A model generated the notes under the pieces. It did no database searches. It was given only the letters and a program-made list of their open reading frames with translations, and was not told the origin of the DNA. Shown piece by piece: positions 53,189 through 63,153 of a DNA stretch of 64,000 bases. The stretch is from Diaporthe sp. PMI_573 (lineage: Eukaryota; Ascomycota; Sordariomycetes; Diaporthales; Diaporthaceae): assembly GCA_021399435.1 (NCBI GenBank), contig JAJTUP010000008.1, forward strand, positions 1,116,001 to 1,180,000, written 5' to 3'. The position numbers were made by a program, and so were the translations under genes. The stretch's first letter is position 1. Every line of letters begins with the position of its first letter.

Positions 53189-55492
53189 TCAAGAAACGGC
53201 GCCACCTTTGACAGGGGCCCAGTTCCTTAGCCACTCCCTTGCCTTGTCCATATTCGGCCCCTCCGCCTCAGCAGCAGCAATACACCACTCCAGGTCCCAG
53301 ATGCCCTCCGAAGCGAGTACTCCAGCGACCATGCGGCGCTTCTGACCACCCTCGTCCACGCAGAAATGCATCGGCTTGCTCCGATCATCCACCTCGGCAA
53401 CAAGCGGCTTGACCTCCTGTATCAGCCCGGCGGCACCTCCGGCCGGGGCCTTGGGCTCCGCGCCGAGGTTCTTCCTCCCCGTCTTGCACCACTCGTTGGC
53501 GCACCAGGCCTTGTTGCACCCGGCCATGAGCTGGGTCAGGTAGCGGCGCTCGATGCGGCGGCGCAGCGCCTTGCCGTCGGGGTCGTGCATGGACGCGTAC
53601 AGCGGGCTGAAGCAGATCGAGCAGAGGCCCAGGTCGTTACCCGGGCCCTGGCCCATCCGCGTGCCCGCGCCGATCTGGCCCCTTGGCCCGACGCCGTGCA
53701 GCGTGCGCCCGCAGAGCTTGTCGCGGCAGATTTGCGGTGCTTCGCGGTACTTCTTGTCGAGCTCGTGGTTTGCCGTGTGCGCCGCCATGTCCCTCAGCCG
53801 TATGATCTTGCCGCAGAGGTGGCAGTCGGTCGTCCGGGCGCCGTCGGCCCGCTCGTGCGGCGTGAGGCCTGAGATGGCTGTTTCGGCCTCGGAGGCGGGG
53901 TCTGTCGGGTCGCCTTCCTGTGGGACTTCGAGGTGGCAGAATTGGCAGAGGATGAGCTTGGACGGGCACACTGTGGTGTGGTGGCGAGCGAGGAGCGGGA
54001 GTGATGGAAAGGTCTGGTCGGGCCCGCAGCTTGAGCAGGTATGTGGTGTGTGGAAGATGGAATCGTGCTTGGATTTGCTCTCCACGGAGCTGCCGTAGCT
54101 GTCGTCTCTATCGCAGTGCCAGTGATTCTGCCATTCTAAAGACCGCTTCTGAAAAACATTCTTGCAATACGGGCAGGCCACGTTGTTCCGCAGGCAGAAG
54201 TTTTCATGCATAAACATGGTTCGTTTTGGTACCCACTGGAGACAGTTCTTACACTGCTCGTCGTCTGCTGAATGTTCTTGCGTATCTGGGGCGGATTTTG
54301 AGAGTGTCTCTTCCGGGGCAGCCCGGACCCTCAATATGAAAGGCCTTGGGCTCGTGTTTGGACTGGCTTGATCATTATGCGCATACCCATGGACTGATAT
54401 TCGCAACCCATCTGCGCCGTCCAACTCGGCGTTTCGTGGGGACAATACGATCTTCTTAGATCCTTGTTCCGGCGTCGAAAAGTCCCCGAATATGTGCTCG
54501 GAGTCGCGAGGTGGAACACGTGAGCGAGCGGACCGAGGACTGACAAACAAATCGACCTCATCTCCGTCCTGTATCCCGCTCAACCCAATCTCCAGGTCAC
54601 GACTCTTGTCCCATGAGTCCAACTCATAATCGACGTAATCTCCCCGCACGACCTGGCCCTGAACTGGTTTCCAAATATCGATCGTACCACCAATGGAACT
54701 GCCATCGGCGGAGCCAGGGGCTCTTTGCGCCTTGGCCGTAATCTGACGCACAGTTTCGCGAGCTTGCTCTTCATTCAGGGCCTCGATATCGACTTGCAGG
54801 TCGGTATCGACGACACAAATTCCGTCTCCTTCGGGTTCAAATTTATCCACTAAAAACTGGAATGTCTCGCCTTTTACGCCGCGGACTGATAATATGGCAT
54901 CCTTGGTCAAGGTCGTGAATGCACCTCGCATGTGACGCTCCAACAGTGCTTTCCAGTCGTCTGGGTTGTAGCCGGCTTCTAATGGGCGCAGCCGGACATA
55001 TGTGCCTTTTGGGAGTACTTTGGCGTCAACCCTGATTTGTGCTCCAGCAGATCCGCCATTTGTGCCTGTCAGGTCTATTGGATTTTCCACATTCCCGTCT
55101 TTCAGACCCGCCACATTGATGTCTAATGCTTCCAGCAGATACGGACTCAGCGCAACCTGGCCCTCGTCAGCTGAGAATTCGCGTATTCCGGCATAGACTG
55201 TGTTCCCGTTGGCCGGGTTGACGAGGCGGAACATAAGGGGGTTCGGTAGCTGGCCGGTGAAGCCCGCCAGAGAGTCCGAGTACTCGGGTCTTGCTGCGCG
55301 CGCGTAGGGGTTTGAGGGATCGTACGCCGAGCCGAGGTTGCTGGCCTGTTTCGTTGACTCGGAAAGGAGGTTCTCGAGGGCGGACTGGGGGAGGCGGATC
55401 TTGTCGCCCTCGAGGCCTCTTGACGCGCGCTCGGTTGGCGAGGCAACATTGTAGGATGCCGACCACTGGAGGCTGATCGGTTGCTCCGCCAT
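53189..55492 (-). CDS. UFD1-domain protein with TRAF-like zinc fingers
   Basis: Intronless, 767 aa, start MAEQPISLQW. Residues about 5-230 resemble the UFD1/Cdc48-cofactor double-psi barrel: GDKIRLPQSALENLLS, PLMFRLVNPANG and VALSPYLLEAL, then LPKGTYVRLRPLEAGY...DWKALLERHMRGAFTTLTKDAIL. This TYVRLRP...NYxVLT-like layout is classic for Ufd1. A middle domain follows. From about residue 410 there are zinc motifs: CKNCLQWVPKRTMFMHENFC, ACPYCKNVF...HWHC, CSSC, CQFCHLEV and DCHLCGKIIRLRDMAAH. The end has more Cys pairs (CSICFSPLYA; CNKAWCANEWC). It probably binds ubiquitin or Cdc48 and sorts substrates. Canonical Ufd1 is about half this length and lacks the fingers, so this is the larger fungal variant rather than Ufd1 itself. 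Confidence 0.85.
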   Translation of the reverse strand: MAEQPISLQWSASYNVASPTERASRGLEGDKIRLPQSALENLLSESTKQASNLGSAYDPSNPYARAARPEYSDSLAGFTGQLPNPLMFRLVNPANGNTVYAGIREFSADEGQVALSPYLLEALDINVAGLKDGNVENPIDLTGTNGGSAGAQIRVDAKVLPKGTYVRLRPLEAGYNPDDWKALLERHMRGAFTTLTKDAILSVRGVKGETFQFLVDKFEPEGDGICVVDTDLQVDIEALNEEQARETVRQITAKAQRAPGSADGSSIGGTIDIWKPVQGQVVRGDYVDYELDSWDKSRDLEIGLSGIQDGDEVDLFVSPRSARSRVPPRDSEHIFGDFSTPEQGSKKIVLSPRNAELDGADGLRISVHGYAHNDQASPNTSPRPFILRVRAAPEETLSKSAPDTQEHSADDEQCKNCLQWVPKRTMFMHENFCLRNNVACPYCKNVFQKRSLEWQNHWHCDRDDSYGSSVESKSKHDSIFHTPHTCSSCGPDQTFPSLPLLARHHTTVCPSKLILCQFCHLEVPQEGDPTDPASEAETAISGLTPHERADGARTTDCHLCGKIIRLRDMAAHTANHELDKKYREAPQICRDKLCGRTLHGVGPRGQIGAGTRMGQGPGNDLGLCSICFSPLYASMHDPDGKALRRRIERRYLTQLMAGCNKAWCANEWCKTGRKNLGAEPKAPAGGAAGLIQEVKPLVAEVDDRSKPMHFCVDEGGQKRRMVAGVLASEGIWDLEWCIAAAEAEGPNMDKAREWLRNWAPVKGGAVS

Positions 55493-57393
55493 TTCGTGCG
55501 ATTTGTGCGGGGGAAGAGGCAGGAGGAAGGCTCTGCAGCTTGGGTTGCGGTGGTCAAGGAGGTGCAGATTGGGCGACGTTGCGAGAGGTCGGAGTCGGTG
55601 GCAAGGGGTTGAGGCGGGCTGCGGGACACAAGCATGGCCGAGCTAGGTCGAGGAAACTTTGTGTAGGTGAGTTATTCCATGTCTCCACATCAAGGTCCGA
55701 AAGTCAATATGGTTGTTATGAATTGTTTGCTCGGTCAGCTTTGTTGGAAAGGCAACTAGACGTTTCTCCCGAGTTCCATTCGTCTCCAGTGCCAGGCGGC
55801 CCGAGTCGCAGGCAGATCTGCTATCGTCATCTTTCCCGAGGCGTTGATGTTTGCGTGGGGCAGGCAAGCGGTCGGAGCCGAGATCGGCAAACCAAGACCG
55901 ACAGTTTCGGTGACATAATCAATTGGGGTACAAGAAAGCACGGAGTGGCAGTCGACTACCACCCATGCCACCGTAGTGTGGGTGTGAGTCAAGCAACATC
56001 GCATCGCAGCCACCGACAGGCCATGACCCATCTGATGAATGGGTGTGATACCTATGATCACCGGCCTATTCCTGTCTGGTTCTCCCCCACGGCGCCTGGG
56101 CGTTTCCGTCCACGACCCATCTCAGGGTTGCACTCGACGGGCCGTCGTTCCCTCTCCCTTCCCGTGCATTTCGGTCTCGCTCTGTCTGACTGGAAGGGTC
56201 CTGCATGAAACAACTCATGAACAGACATCAGACCAGGGTCCAGTGTTCACTCTGCCACTCTGCCACTCTGCCACTCAGCAGACACCACGCAGCTCGACTG
56301 CTGCACTGACTAGGGGACGCGACAGTGCAGTCCAAGCAGATACATCTATCTCATCTTCCCCGCATCTTGTCAACAGCCTGCGACAAAGGGGAATATGCCA
56401 GATGGTGTTGCAGGGGACCACAGATGCCCACCCGTCGAACCAGATCTGTCTGACTCTTGATATTTACTACTCTGCAGCAAGGCTAATTCGCCGATTCTGC
56501 ACTGCCTGCGGGGAATGACGACTCCGGGATTCGGCTGCCCTGACAGTGCTGACGCTGCGCCAAGCTATTATTCGGGAGTATCTGGACGCTCTGGACGCTC
56601 TGCATCGAGAAACAGGCTCGACAGAAACAGCGACACTTTCGGCCCTCCAGTCGGGGGATCGACACTCATCCCTTACCCGGCCAAAACTTCCATTAAGTGC
56701 CAAGTCGCTGCCAAGCTGGAGCTTGACCTCTGCCTCCCCATCCGTTTGGTTGGGAAGCTGTTGAGCCCACTCCAGCAAAACGTCTCACAGACTAAGAGGT
56801 GACATCCAGCCTGCATTGCCGTCTTGGGCCGGGGCGAACAAGCACAGTCTAGACGACAGCTCCTGCAACGCAACACGACACAACAACTGTGCTCTGCATC
56901 GACAGTGATACGACAAATAGGATCTCCACGCGCGCCATTAATCTCTCTCACCGCTTTTCAACCGGTCTCTGGCGCTCTCCGTCTTACACAGCACCACCAC
57001 GCCGCACGTTCCGTGCTACTTGAACAACGCTTGAACCGTCCCCCGGGCCTGTCAGCACAATCCCCGAGACACCCTCACCTCCGCCGGCCCTCTCCAATAT
57101 CCATCAATACCAAGCACCAAGCCACCTTTCAACGGCTTGTTTGCACCCCAACCGCTCTTTCACGGCCGTTGCAGCTCCTGGATGACCCATATCCGGCGCA
57201 TCTGCCCACTCCGACACGGCCCATGTATCTTCCTCTCACATCCACAGCTCTCTGCGAGGCTCGATCGCACCAGAGCACCCACCTGAGCAGCGACTCTGGT
57301 GTCAGGCGTATCCTCGCCCCCTTCCTGGAGCTCTTACCGGCGTCCACCACCAGTGGCGCCCGCCCCTTACCACCTGCATGTAGCGACCCCGAC
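55493..57393. promoter_or_regulatory. Divergent intergenic region
   Basis: About 1.9 kb between the UFD1-like gene (minus) and an F-box-like gene (plus). It contains a CACTCTGC 8-bp tandem repeat (56249-56275). The plus-strand frame of the next gene stays open back to 56824, mostly in Ser/Pro/Arg/His-rich sequence that looks like a leader. An in-frame ATG at 57223 is an alternative start. Confidence 0.5.
56249..56275. repeat. CACTCTGC tandem repeat
   Basis: Three tandem copies of an 8-bp unit in a promoter region. Confidence 0.8.
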
Positions 57394-58814
57394 ATGACTC
57401 CGATCAGCCATGACCGTGATCACGGCGGCGGCGGCGGCGGCCACCTCCTGCCCGACGAGATCCAGGAGGGCACGTTGCTCTTCTTGCTCTCCAACCCCCT
57501 GCTACTCTCCCTGACGGTCGACCACTTACCACCTTCTGCCACTGTGAGTCTTGCAGCAACCTCCCGGGCCTTCCGGAGCTTGGTACATCACACGCCTGGC
57601 GTCTTCAGGCGGCTCGACCTCACCCAGGTCAAGTCTGCCCAGTTTGATATTGACCCTATCGACCAAGGGGGCGAAGTATGGCGGAACGTGCAACTTGACG
57701 AGAACCTGACAGAAGACGAGTGAGCTTCGGCCTTGACCCCAACCGCCTGTCGCTGTACTGATACCCCCTGGCTAGCTTCTACTCGGGCCCGCTACGAGGG
57801 ATATTCGGAGCCCTTCGGCGACAGCAGATCCTTCGAGATGTGTCGACACTAATCTTAGATGGTCTTTCAGTCACTGCTGAGCTGGTTCACGAGATAATCA
57901 GCGACCCTTCATATTCCGTCCGCATTCTTTCCCTGCGAGAGGTCAAGAACTTGAACGAGCCGAAGCTACGGGCTGCACTGCAGATGGCAGTCCGTCCCAG
58001 CCGGCCTGAAGGTATGCCGCGTCTGAAGGGTCTGTACATCTTCGGCGCCAAGGACCCACCCTGTCTGACTGTGGATGCCGCCGCCATTGGGAATGGGGGC
58101 AACGCCACGGCTGCTGGATGGAACCAGCGCTCGCACCAGGCCCTATCTGACGTCCTGCACCAGCCAAGCGATTTGTGGTATGACCGTAAGGGCACGGTGG
58201 TCCCACGCCCTGTCCCAATGGAGTGGGCATCCACTATACTTGCCTGCGCAGGACTGATCTCCTTCGATGCGGTATTGTGCAGAGGGCCCAGGCACTTCAA
58301 CTCACCTGCGTTTGGCCAGGTCAACATTGGCCCAAGCAGTCCCCCATCACCCCAGGTCCCCTCAAGCTGGGCGGTCGCGACCCACGCGCTGGACGGGTGC
58401 TCTGGTTGCGGCGCGGCACCAGAAGGGTGGACAGTATGGGGCGAATCGGCCGGCACAGACGGAGACGACGACACATGCCGATTTCCTCTGCTTGCACCGC
58501 CGCCGGTGCACAGCAGTAACACCAAGGTGGCTTGCTGTCCCTCGGGAGCCGATGTCAAACTTTCGCGAGGCCACGGGCCGAACAAGACCGAACATAGACG
58601 TTTCCTTGCCAGATGCATGGAGTGTCTTCGCGACCGCTACTGCTGGGGCTGCAACAAGTGGTGGTGTGAAAAGTGCTACGTCCCTGGACAGATGGACTCG
58701 CACGTCGATGGACTCTACTACAAGGTACGAGATGGTCTCTGTGACGAGTGCGTGGGAGTAGACGACGAACTTTTCGGTGGCCGCCTTTCCGACACCCCAC
58801 GCTCCGAGACGTGA
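57394..58814 (+). CDS. F-box-like protein with C-terminal zinc-binding cysteines
   Basis: Two exons are predicted: 57394-57719 and 57776-58814 (intron GTGAGC ... CTGGCTAG; junction GA/C TTC), giving 454 aa. A Gly run precedes HLLPDEIQEGTLLFLLSNP, an F-box-like start, with DHLPPSATVSLAATSRAFRSLVHHTPGVFRRLDL completing it. Leucine-rich segments follow (VSTLILDGLSVTAELVHEII; ILSLREVKNLNEPKLRAAL). The C-terminus is a zinc module: CSGCGAAPEGW, then CMECLRDRYCWGCNKWWCEKCY, then GLCDEC. This Trp-rich CxxC layout recurs in fungal F-box proteins that feed SCF ligases. The model stops at TGA within GAGACGTGAG, which is also a donor-like site. Coding-like cysteine-rich sequence continues downstream, so the true C-terminus may be longer. 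Confidence 0.75.
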
Positions 58815-58899
58815 GATCGTGGTGCTGGTGCGGGAAAATGCCTTCGGGAGTGCGAGTGTCGGCTCTAGGAAAACACAATCAACGACCTTCCCTCCTCAG

Positions 58900-59393
58900 A
58901 ACGCCCCTGTCACAACCCTGAGGCCGACGAAATTGTATGCGATGGTTATGCCCCCCTGCTTGCTATTGCATGCAGGTACCTGACTTTCTTGCTTTTATCC
59001 CCCAATCCCTTGACCCTAATGATTTGTCGGAGCCAGTTCATCTCACCTGAGACTACGCTGACGCGTCGTGCGCCCCAGGCTCGAATGGCGAGGAGTTGCT
59101 GGGAATGCGGCAATAACGTGAGTAGCATCGATTACGATGGCCGGCCGAGAACGTGTCCAGGTCCGGGGCTAACATCTTGGCGGTAGTGCTCGAGTTGCAT
59201 CGATCGCACGCAGCGGGTATGCCGCAGCTGTCGTGGCGGGTATTGTATTATCCACAACGAGGGTTCAACCAGCGAAAAATGTGACTGTGAGTTCTGGTCA
59301 GTCCTCTCCAAATGTATGGTTTAGTTACTAACTTTTATTCATGAAGGGTGCTCATCACGTCGCCCTTCGCGGCGTTGTGCACAGCGCCTGTAA
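58900..59393 (+). CDS. Possible 3' exons: cysteine-rich tail
   Basis: Four short coding-like segments can be spliced in one frame: 58900-58975 (RPCHNPEADEIVCDGYAP), 59033-59117 (ending SCWECGNN), 59187-59286 (CSSCIDRTQRVCRSCRGG, then HNEGSTSEKCD) and 59347-59393 (WCSS...). The introns have GTACCT/GGAG, GTGAGT/GTAG and GTGAGT/GAAG borders. The CxxC pairs and the HNEGS...CDWC pattern look like a real zinc module. I could not connect it in frame to the preceding gene: the donor at 58812 is phase 2, while the first segment needs phase 1. It may be the true end of the F-box gene, an alternative transcript or a remnant. Confidence 0.4.
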
Positions 59394-61786
59394 ACCAGGC
59401 CATCCATGTTGCCACATAAGGCAATCATATTCGCCCGCAGGCAACGCTGACCCGGCGTGATCGAGATATTGCAGGGCTCCCAGCCTCAGGAACAACCGCG
59501 TCACAAGGTTTCTGCGATGAGACCATGGCGCTTCGGAGCTCTTGCGCCGTCACCTATGTTGCAGCAAAGCAACTACCCCAAAGACGATAGTCTCCAGGGC
59601 ATAACATTCACCAAGCGCAATTCTCTCGGAGCCGGGCCACTTGCGGTGGTGGAGCTAAGGGTGGAGGAAGCCCGTCAAACGTGAACATGAAAGTGAGGGT
59701 CATGGTCGTCAGCAGCGGTGAGCAGTGGGCAATCTGCCAGATTGATGCGAAAAGGAGTGACCGCGTTTCCCATTTTTCTTGGCATATCTATACCCACACA
59801 GTCTCTTCATATGTATGTTTCTGGCTCATATGGCATCTCTTGGTCGGCGTCTCATTTGACAAGGAAGCGAACACACCCCTCATGTACCAGCCGGCTTTGC
59901 TGTCATCGCCGACAAAACTTCTGCTCGGCTGTATTAGCATTGCAATCTCCCAATCAAATACCACAACCAAGTACCACTCCTGTCCTTGACTACGGCGGCC
60001 CCAGTTTCCGCCGCTTAGTCTGCCACTCCCCACAAATTCAATTTCCCTGCGCGCGGCAAGCTCCTTGTTATACTTAAACGCACGCGCAATAACTTGATGA
60101 AGAGGAACGTACGTCATGCGACGAAGGGCTTAGGCCTTTTGCTGCACTGATCGTTCTCCAGGTGCAAGTGCTTGCACAGCTCATTGGTGCGTGCCAAAGT
60201 AAATTTCCTGTCAAGGTTGGTTGGTGCTTTGGTTTGACCTGTTCGCAGTTTCATGTTTCGTCATGTCCTCGAAACAGAGAACATGCAAGAAACAATTCGT
60301 TCCAATTCTTTGAACTAGTAAGGTAGCACCGGACATCTGGAGAATAATGAATACCGAGGCATAACGAGGTTCATCCTGTTGAAGGCTTGTGAACTTGACA
60401 TGGTCTTGTCGAAGCTCGTAGCATATCATAATTGGAAAAGCAACTGCTGCTCTGTCTTCTCCCGAGCTGCCATATTCGTCTACACGTCGCATTATCATAT
60501 GTGGACCGCCAACAGACAATGCCTCCGGCCACGACAGCTCTGTGGGACTCAGACTTTCCCGTCTTTGGCAGTCCTGAAGCCCAGCCCATGGCTGGTATTT
60601 GGGGCGACGAGATAATGGAATGCCATCGACGAATTGCGTTCGTCCGGTAGCAACGCAGGGTGCACTCTCATGACAGCTGCCAAGACGTGCGGACGCACGC
60701 AACTGTTCTTTTTTACCAAAGGGGGAAGCCAAGAAGAGACGGGACCAGGCCTGCTCTCACTCGCTGGCACGTTCGCCCGGCCCGTCGACGTCGAGATCCC
60801 AGGGATGAGGTGGGCACCGCGCCGTCTTTATGTTACTCCCGCGCGCGAGGTGGAGCATTTCGGCGAGCACCTGGGCGCCGCCAAGGCCGGGCGCTCTAAT
60901 TCATAATACGTGATTGGCTTCGCCGCCCAGAAAGCTTACGACGCCCTCCAGGGCTGGCGCGCATGCGGCTCCAGGAACTCCCCCACTACCCGGATCCTTG
61001 CACTCCAGCGGCCCCAGGTGCAGTTATGGGGCCCGGCCAGGGAGTTGCAGACGGGGTTCGTCAAATCACAGGGTTTCTGTTTCTGTTTACGCGTCAACGT
61101 TTCATTGTTCATGTAGGGCCTAGTCGACCTTTTCCCCCTTCCCCTGATAATAGCCGTGGAGATGACGGGAGCTCGCAGCGTCGCCCTCGCACCTGGTGCG
61201 AATCCGTCCCAATCACTGGTCGCTGATTGCTCATCTGCCGGAGTATGTGCCTAATGGGGAATCTCTGAGGCGGTATGCTTATATTATACATCTTATGGAT
61301 CTCGGGGTTGTCTAGAACTAGATCTAACGTCGTAGATCATCCGCAAGAGTCTCCTGTCAAGATATTGAGGGGCCTGGGCACATGCTTGACCGGTGGCCCA
61401 CCAGGACCGTGACCTATTGTCATGTTGTATCGGAGTACATGGTAATGAAGTGCTGGCCTAGATCATGTCTTGTATATCACCTGCCTCGTATGGAAACGCC
61501 TTACTGATTTGAGCCAGTGGGCGTGTAATTCCGCCTCCGGGCACCCAAGTGTCAACTGGCCAGGCCGCACGAGTGATGGCTTGGCAGGAGGCGATCAACG
61601 ACCATGACGAGGCAGGGACGGAAGTTGAGGGGCGCTTGTGAATATATAAACCTCAATGAGGAGACGGGATGAAGTTTCTTTGGTCCAAGTCTTCATCCTC
61701 ATTCACCAGAGGCAAAGTCCCATTCGTTCTCTCAGTCTTTTGCACAGTCTCTACTATTTTCCTCGAGCCAAACAGCTTCACTCACC
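59394..61786. other. Intergenic region upstream of the dioxygenase
   Basis: About 2.4 kb without a recognised gene. Frames at 60211-60732 (minus) and 60634-60906 (plus) lack coding support. The last 150 nt hold the TATA box and leader of the dioxygenase gene. Confidence 0.5.
61643..61650 (+). promoter_or_regulatory. TATA box of the secreted dioxygenase gene
   Basis: TATATAAA lies 144 bp upstream of the ATG and is followed by a CT-rich leader with TTCTCTCAGTC. This is a strong core promoter. Confidence 0.7.
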
Positions 61787-62989
61787 ATGCGTTTCTCCTC
61801 CGTTGTTGTCAGCGCCATGGCGGCGACCATGGCCGCTGCCCATCACAACCACGACATCAAGAGGGAGCAGGCCATGCGCCGGACCCTTCTTGAGCACACC
61901 AAGAAGGATCTGAGCCACTGTGCTGCGAAGATCAGGAGGAACGGCCTCGAGGCCCGCAATGTCAAGCGTCGCGCGGCCCGAGCCGCTGCCATACTCGAGA
62001 AGAAGGGCTCGTTGAAGGGTGGTAAGTGATACCACAATGTGGTGTACCAGTCCGACTATTGTAACGGTCAAAGCTAAGTATATGAACTATAGTCCGTGAT
62101 CTCTCTGCTCTGAACACTTCTCACCTGTCCCCTGAGGACTACACTCTCGACACCCCCGAGGAGACCCTCTTCGCCAGCAACGGCTCTTGCGTGCTTAGCC
62201 CCGAGGTCACCGAGGGCCCGTACTACGTCGCTGGAGAGTACATTCGCGAGAATTTGACCGACGGACAGGCCGGTGTGGACTTGCACCTCGAGCTCCAGGT
62301 TCTGGACGTCAACACCTGCGAGCCTGTCGCGAACGCCTTTACTGAGATCTGGGGTGAGTCTACAAAATTCTACAGTCTGCTGGCTCAGTGAACAACTGTG
62401 GTGTTAACCTGGCTCCACAGCTTGCAACTCCACTGGAGTCTACTCGGGAGTCTCTGCCAACGGCAACGGCAACTCGGCCAGCGACACCAGCAACCTGGAC
62501 GCGACCTTTGCTCGCGGAATTCAGTCGACCGACACCGACGGCGTGGCCAGCTTCGACACGTTGTTCCCGGGCCACTACACGGGCCGCACGACGCACATCC
62601 ACGTGATGGTGCACCTGAACGCCACCGCGCGTGAGAACGCCACCCTCCTCGACACGACCGCCTCGCACGTCGGGCAGGTATTCTTCGACCAGGATCTCAT
62701 CTACGAGGTCGAGGCCACCCCCGTCTACGCCGCCAACACCCAGACGCTCACCCTCAACGAGAACGACGGTATCCTCCAGGAGGAGGCCGCCACCAGCGAC
62801 CCCTTCGTCGAGTACGTCTTGCTCGGCGACGCCGTCGAGGATGGTCTGCTCGGCTGGTTGGCCTTTGGTATCGACCCCACCCTTTCCAAGAGCGTTAATG
62901 CTGCTGCAACTCTATACGAGACCGGTGGCGTCCAGAACAACAACGGTGGTGGTGGCGGCGGTCCTGGTGGCCCTCCTCCTAGCGCTTAG
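61787..62989 (+). CDS. Secreted intradiol ring-cleavage dioxygenase
   Basis: Three exons are predicted: 61787-62021, 62093-62353 and 62421-62989, giving 354 aa. An N-terminal signal peptide (MRFSSVVVSAMAATMAAA) is followed by a His-containing propeptide and a basic helix. The catalytic domain holds the non-haem Fe(III) ligands of the family, two Tyr and two His: VTEGPYYVAGEYIREN (first Tyr, near residue 120) and FPGHYTGRTTHIHVMVH (second Tyr and both His, near 213-225). EPVANAFTEIWACNSTGVYSGV is the conserved strand between them. The enzymes split catechol-type rings between the hydroxyls. Extracellular fungal members act on lignin- or plant-phenolic-derived catechols. The C-terminus has a Gly/Pro-rich tail (NNNGGGGGGPGGPPPSA). 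Length and domain order match secreted fungal homologues. Confidence 0.95.
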
Positions 62990-63153
62990 GTTGCCTGCGT
63001 TGTTCAATGCGAGAACATAGGAGCATGATGGGTGGAGAAGCTTGGTTTACCTGATTCCGTTTTGAAAATCTCATTTCCGTTTTGACTTTTCGCTTTCGCG
63101 ACAAGGAGAAACACAGTCTTCATGTCTATACATAGTTACCAGAAAAAGTTGTA
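62990..63153. other. 3' region of dioxygenase gene up to the transposon
   Basis: About 160 nt of likely 3' untranslated sequence. It ends at TA (63152-63153), the expected target site of the transposon that starts at 63154. Confidence 0.6.
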
